Source: Simiduia sp. 21SJ11W-1
Lineage (GTDB): Bacteria; Pseudomonadota; Gammaproteobacteria; Pseudomonadales; Cellvibrionaceae
Length of the DNA: 64,000 bases
NCBI RefSeq assembly: GCF_024138675.1
Contig: NZ_CP090959.1
Location: 3,894,001 to 3,958,000 of the forward strand
Direction of reading: 5' to 3'
In this document: positions 57,174 through 64,000 of the stretch, one piece after another
Position numbering within the stretch: position 1 is the first letter of the stretch
Layout of the letters: every line of letters begins with the position of its first letter
Notes under the pieces: generated by a model
Told to the model about the DNA's origin: nothing
Databases searched by the model: none
Seen by the model: only the letters and a program-made list of their open reading frames with translations
Position numbers and translations under genes: made by a program

Positions 57174-57896
57174 ATGTTAGTAGTGCGCAATCTGCTGTTT
57201 TATTTGGGTTACTGGGCAACCTTGCCCTTTTTCAGCCTGCTGGGCCTGGCTATTTGGCCGGTCACGAGCTTTCGGTTGCGCTCGCGGTTTGTCACCCTGT
57301 GGAACCGCTTTGTGGTCTGCTGGCTGAGAATTACCTGTGGTGTGCGCTACGAGCTAAAGGGCCTTGAAAACCTGCCCACTAAGCCCAGCGTAATATTGTC
57401 GAACCACCAATCCGCCTGGGAGACGCTGACATTACAGTACCTGTTCTCCCCCGCCTCAACGGTACTTAAACGCGAGCTGCTGAATATTCCCGTATTTGGC
57501 TGGGGCCTCAGGGCAATGCAACCCATCGCTATCGACCGCAAAAACCCCCGCGAAGCACTTAAAGCAGTAAAGCACGATGGTTTGGCCAGACTGGCTGCCG
57601 GCAATCACGTGCTGATATTCCCGGAGGGCACGCGCAAGGCACCGGGTAAGCTGGGCAGCTTTGCCCGCTCCGGTGCAGACATTGCCTGCGCAGGCGAGTA
57701 CGACATCATCCCCGTGGCCCACGATGCAGGCATTTGCTGGCCTGCCCGCCGGTGGTTAAAACGCCCCGGCAAAATCACGCTAATAGTAGGCCCGGCCATC
57801 ACTACCCAAGGCAAGAACAGCAAAGCAGTAACCGAGCAGGCGCGCACCTGGATAGCCAGCCAGCTGGAGCAACAGCCCACAGTGGCTGGCGATTAA
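57174..57896 (+). CDS. plsC: 1-acyl-sn-glycerol-3-phosphate acyltransferase
   Basis: A protein of 240 residues with an N-terminal hydrophobic stretch (about 8-30). Acyltransferase motifs NHQSAWET (NHxxxxE) and FPEGTRKAPG are visible. It makes phosphatidic acid, or acts on a related lysophospholipid. The start ATG is 2 bases past the gmhB stop, in the same run. Confidence 0.93.
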   Translation: MLVVRNLLFYLGYWATLPFFSLLGLAIWPVTSFRLRSRFVTLWNRFVVCWLRITCGVRYELKGLENLPTKPSVILSNHQSAWETLTLQYLFSPASTVLKRELLNIPVFGWGLRAMQPIAIDRKNPREALKAVKHDGLARLAAGNHVLIFPEGTRKAPGKLGSFARSGADIACAGEYDIIPVAHDAGICWPARRWLKRPGKITLIVGPAITTQGKNSKAVTEQARTWIASQLEQQPTVAGD

Positions 57897-57922
57897 TATC
57901 AAAGTAAGTTATTGATTTAATT

Positions 57923-57950
57923 AAAAAAGCCGGCTTATAGCCGGCTTTTT
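57923..57950. terminator. Bidirectional terminator between plsC and gyrB
   Basis: AAAAAAGCCGGC, a TTATA loop, and GCCGGCTTTTT form a strong stem with A and T runs at both ends. It sits between convergent genes and could stop transcription in both directions. Confidence 0.88.
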
Positions 57951-57971
57951 AGTTGGTCCATTAACCCGGGC

Positions 57972-61503
<3,532 letters not shown>

Positions 61504-61511
61504 TTAGCACA

Positions 61512-61530
61512 AGGGCCCCAGAGGGGCCCT
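61512..61530 (-). other. Stem-loop between dnaN and recF
   Basis: AGGGCCCC and GGGGCCCT pair around an AGA loop, 10 bases after the dnaN stop and just before the recF start. It has no T-run. It could attenuate readthrough, stabilise the dnaN end of the message or reduce recF translation. Confidence 0.5.
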
Positions 61531-61540
61531 GAGGGGTATC

Positions 61541-62644
61541 TTAGAGGCGCATTGGCATAACAACGTATGCGCTGTCGCCACTGTCTGGCTCTTCAAGCAG
61601 GGCGCTGGAATTGGAGTCTGCCAGGGTAATCTTGATGTTCTCAGAACCGAGTACCGAGGTGACATCCAGCAGGTAACTCACATTGAAACCAATCTCCATG
61701 GACTCACCTGTGTAATCCACGGTTACTGTTTCCTCTGCTTCTTCCTGCTCCGGGTTGTTGGCCACTATAGTCAACTGGCCGGCATCCAACTGCAGCCTTA
61801 CACCGCGGTATTTTTCGTTAGAGAGGATCGCCGTGCGGCCAAAAGCCTGTTTTAACTCGTCGCGCACACCAATCACTATGCGGTTACCGCCCTTGGGCAA
61901 TACGCGCTCGTAGTCTGGAAACTTGCCGTCTACCAGTTTTGACGTAAAGGTAAATTCGGGTGTAATGGCGCGGATATGGCTGCCACCCAGTTTAATCTCG
62001 GCACCGGAATCGCCATCCCCCAACAAACGGGCCAGTTCTATCACACCTTTACGGGGCAAGATGGCCTGTATTTTATCGGCACAGTTGATTTCCAGTGGGC
62101 GGGTACACATGGCCAGGCGGTGGCCGTCTGTGGCTACCACGCGCAATTGGCCTTGGGTGACTTCCCACAACATGCCGTTCAGGTAGTAGCGTACATCTTG
62201 CTGGGCCATAGCGAAGGCCGTGCGGTCGATTAAGCGCTTGATGTCTTTCTGCGCGCAGGAAAACTGCAAATCTGAGGGGCCATCTTCCACGTTCGGAAAA
62301 TCATTGGCAGGCAGGGTAGACAGGGTAAAGCGGCTACGGCCACTCTTCACCACGAGTTTTTGATTATCTTCAATAAATTCAATTACCGCGGTATCAGGCA
62401 GCGAGCGGCAAATATCCACAAGCTTGCGGGCAGGCACGGTGATTTCACCACCCTCGCCCGGCTGTTCCAGCTGAATTCTGCCTACAATTTCCACTTCCAG
62501 GTCGGTACCGGTTAAGGCCAGGCGATCACCGTCGAGCTGGATCAGCACATTGGAAAGTACCGGCAACGTCTGACGGCGCTCCACCACCCCAGCTACCAGC
62601 TGCAGCGGTTTTAAGAGTGAATCGCGGGATACTGAAAATCTCAT
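61541..62644 (-). CDS. dnaN: DNA polymerase III beta clamp
   Basis: A protein of 367 residues, three sliding-clamp domains. Typical segments are VVERRQTLPVLSNVLI in domain 1, RVLPKGGNRIV in domain 3 and the C-terminal YVVMPMRL. It holds polymerase III on DNA. It lies between dnaA and recF as usual. Confidence 0.98.
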   Translation of the reverse strand: MRFSVSRDSLLKPLQLVAGVVERRQTLPVLSNVLIQLDGDRLALTGTDLEVEIVGRIQLEQPGEGGEITVPARKLVDICRSLPDTAVIEFIEDNQKLVVKSGRSRFTLSTLPANDFPNVEDGPSDLQFSCAQKDIKRLIDRTAFAMAQQDVRYYLNGMLWEVTQGQLRVVATDGHRLAMCTRPLEINCADKIQAILPRKGVIELARLLGDGDSGAEIKLGGSHIRAITPEFTFTSKLVDGKFPDYERVLPKGGNRIVIGVRDELKQAFGRTAILSNEKYRGVRLQLDAGQLTIVANNPEQEEAEETVTVDYTGESMEIGFNVSYLLDVTSVLGSENIKITLADSNSSALLEEPDSGDSAYVVMPMRL

Positions 62645-62689
62645 AACCGGTCTCTTTTATAGGTCTGAATTAAGCAGAAAAACGGGTTT

Positions 62690-62695
62690 ATTATA
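62690..62695 (-). promoter_or_regulatory. Isolated -10-like box upstream of dnaN
   Basis: TATAAT on the minus strand, in an AT-rich stretch about 46 bases upstream of the dnaN start. I see no good -35 box at normal spacing. Confidence 0.3.
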
Positions 62696-62733
62696 TATAA
62701 GTTGCTATAAAACGGGCGGGTAATTAGTGCCCG

Positions 62734-64000
62734 CTAGGTAGTTAACAGGCGGTGCAAATTCTTGGTGTCTTCGCGGATATCCGCGCTCTCTTCCTGCAGC
62801 TCTTTAATTTTTCGGCAGGCGTGTAACACAGTGGTGTGATCGCGCCCGCCAAAGGCTTCGCCGATCTCTGGCAGACTGTGGTTGGTAAGCTCTTTGGCAA
62901 GGCTCATGGCCACCTGACGGGGCCGTGCCACTGAGCGGCTGCGGCGTTTGGAGTGCAGATCACTGACTTTGATTTTGTAGTACTCAGCCACCACCCGCTG
63001 AATATTATCTATAGATACCTGTTTATCCTGCAGCGCCAACAAATCTTTCAGCGATTCGCGCACCAGCTCTACATCAATGGCGCGCCCGGTGAAGTTGGCG
63101 TTGGCCACAACGCGCTTTAGCGCACCTTCAAGCTCGCGCACATTTGAGCGAATGCGCTGGGCGATGAAAAAGGCGGCATCGTGGGGCAGATCCAGGTTTT
63201 GCTGGGCCGCTTTTTTCATCAAAATCGCCACGCGGGTTTCCAGCTCCGGCGGCTCTACGGCCACCGTTAAGCCCCAGCCAAAGCGGGATTTCAAACGCTC
63301 TTCCAGCCCGTCGATCTCACGGGGGTAGCGATCACAGGTGAGAATAATCTGCTGGCCACCTTCAAGCAGCGCGTTAAAGGTGTGGAAAAACTCTTCCTGG
63401 GAGCGCTCTTTGCCAGCAAAAAACTGGATGTCGTCGATCAACAGGGCGTCTAGCGAGCGGTAGTAGCGCTTGAAATCGTTAATGGCATTGAGCTGCAACG
63501 CCTTAACCATATCGGCAACAAAGCGTTCGGAGTGCAGGTAAAGTACCTTCGCATTGGGGTTTTTCTCAATCAGCGCATTGCCCACCGCGTGCATCAAGTG
63601 GGTTTTACCCAGGCCCACACCGCCGTATATAAAGAGCGGGTTATAGGCGCCACCGGGGTTCTCGGCAATCTGGCGGGCCGCCGCTAAGCCCAACTGGTTG
63701 GACTTACCTTCAACAAAGCGCTGAAAAGTAAACTGGGTATTAAGCCTGTGCTGATGCTTCAAGCCCCCTTCCACATCCACATCGCGATCGGCCCGGGGCT
63801 GTTGTTGGGGTTCTACGGGGGCTGCAGGCAAAATTTCACGGGTGACTTGGGGCGCCGCCTGTAGCGGTGTGGGCTGCATGGGCCTGGCGCGGGCATGGCG
63901 GGCCATACTATTGGCAGAAACACCAAGCACTACCCGGGCATCGCGCTCGCCCATACATTCATTAGCCAACTCTATAATGCGGCCTAAAAACTTATCGGCC
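62734..64000 (-). CDS. dnaA: Chromosomal replication initiator DnaA (partial, 5' end missing)
   Basis: The gene is open at the right edge of the window, so part of the amino-terminal region (domain I and part of the linker) is cut off. The visible part has a Pro/Gln-rich linker, then the AAA+ domain with Walker [17 protein letters not shown], Walker [15 protein letters not shown], and the C-terminal DNA-binding helix with [15 protein letters not shown]. DnaA-ATP melts the origin. Further upstream, outside the window, should lie oriC or the rpmH side. Confidence 0.97.
   Translation of the reverse strand, partial: ADKFLGRIIELANECMGERDARVVLGVSANSMARHARARPMQPTPLQAAPQVTREILPAAPVEPQQQPRADRDVDVEGGLKHQHRLNTQFTFQRFVEGKSNQLGLAAARQIAENPGGAYNPLFIYGGVGLGKTHLMHAVGNALIEKNPNAKVLYLHSERFVADMVKALQLNAINDFKRYYRSLDALLIDDIQFFAGKERSQEEFFHTFNALLEGGQQIILTCDRYPREIDGLEERLKSRFGWGLTVAVEPPELETRVAILMKKAAQQNLDLPHDAAFFIAQRIRSNVRELEGALKRVVANANFTGRAIDVELVRESLKDLLALQDKQVSIDNIQRVVAEYYKIKVSDLHSKRRSRSVARPRQVAMSLAKELTNHSLPEIGEAFGGRDHTTVLHACRKIKELQEESADIREDTKNLHRLLTT

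Overview
This window is a chromosomal segment, close to the replication origin, of a gammaproteobacterium. The block dnaA-dnaN-recF-gyrB / plsC-gmhB-glyS-glyQ / acyltransferase / trkA-rsmB-fmt-def / LysM-dprA-tsaC-hemF-aroE follows the order I know from the Pseudomonas origin region. The type II secretion operon, the SCO and cytochrome aa3 genes, and the TonB receptor linked to c-di-GMP genes suggest a marine, polysaccharide-degrading relative of Cellvibrionaceae (Simiduia, Teredinibacter, Saccharophagus). That placement is an inference from gene content; there is no rRNA gene in the window. I found no tRNA, CRISPR array, insertion sequence or prophage.

Layout. 1-5.8 kb: a minus-strand gspC-D-E-F-G operon, with gspG cut by the window edge. 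5.9-17.8 kb: an accessory island. A minus-strand trio encodes a Tat-exported DUF1501 protein, a di-haem LamG lipoprotein and a mono-haem secreted protein. A divergent plus-strand operon of six encodes an HzsA-like di-haem lipoprotein, an SH3/beta-barrel protein, an outer-membrane barrel, a TlpA thioredoxin, a DUF4266 mini-lipoprotein ending in GGGCGCN, and a DUF3570 barrel. 17.8-27.9 kb: a periplasmic binding protein, a long aromatic amino acid hydroxylase, ycjXF, and an operon of TonB receptor, YfiR and GGDEF-EAL protein. 28-35.7 kb: an aa3-type cytochrome c oxidase locus (ctaC, ctaD, ctaG, ctaE, surf1, an SCO-like gene, ctaB, SCO) in which the expected haem A synthase gene is absent. 36-41.7 kb: a MATE transporter, an unknown gene, a structured repeat element, yheV, prlC and a gamma carbonic anhydrase. 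41.8-64 kb: housekeeping genes up to the origin, with two parS sites inside recF.

How the genes work together. The island's nine proteins are all predicted to be exported. Three carry c-type haem motifs, one is a thiol oxidoreductase, and two or three are outer-membrane barrels. This suggests an uncharacterised envelope redox or surface-assembly system next to the type II secretion genes. The 3' end of the DUF4266 gene encodes both its Gly/Cys tail and the ribosome binding site of the DUF3570 gene. The most interesting items are this island, the missing ctaA, the tandem hairpin element at 38.5-38.8 kb, the receptor-YfiR-c-di-GMP operon and the parS sites.
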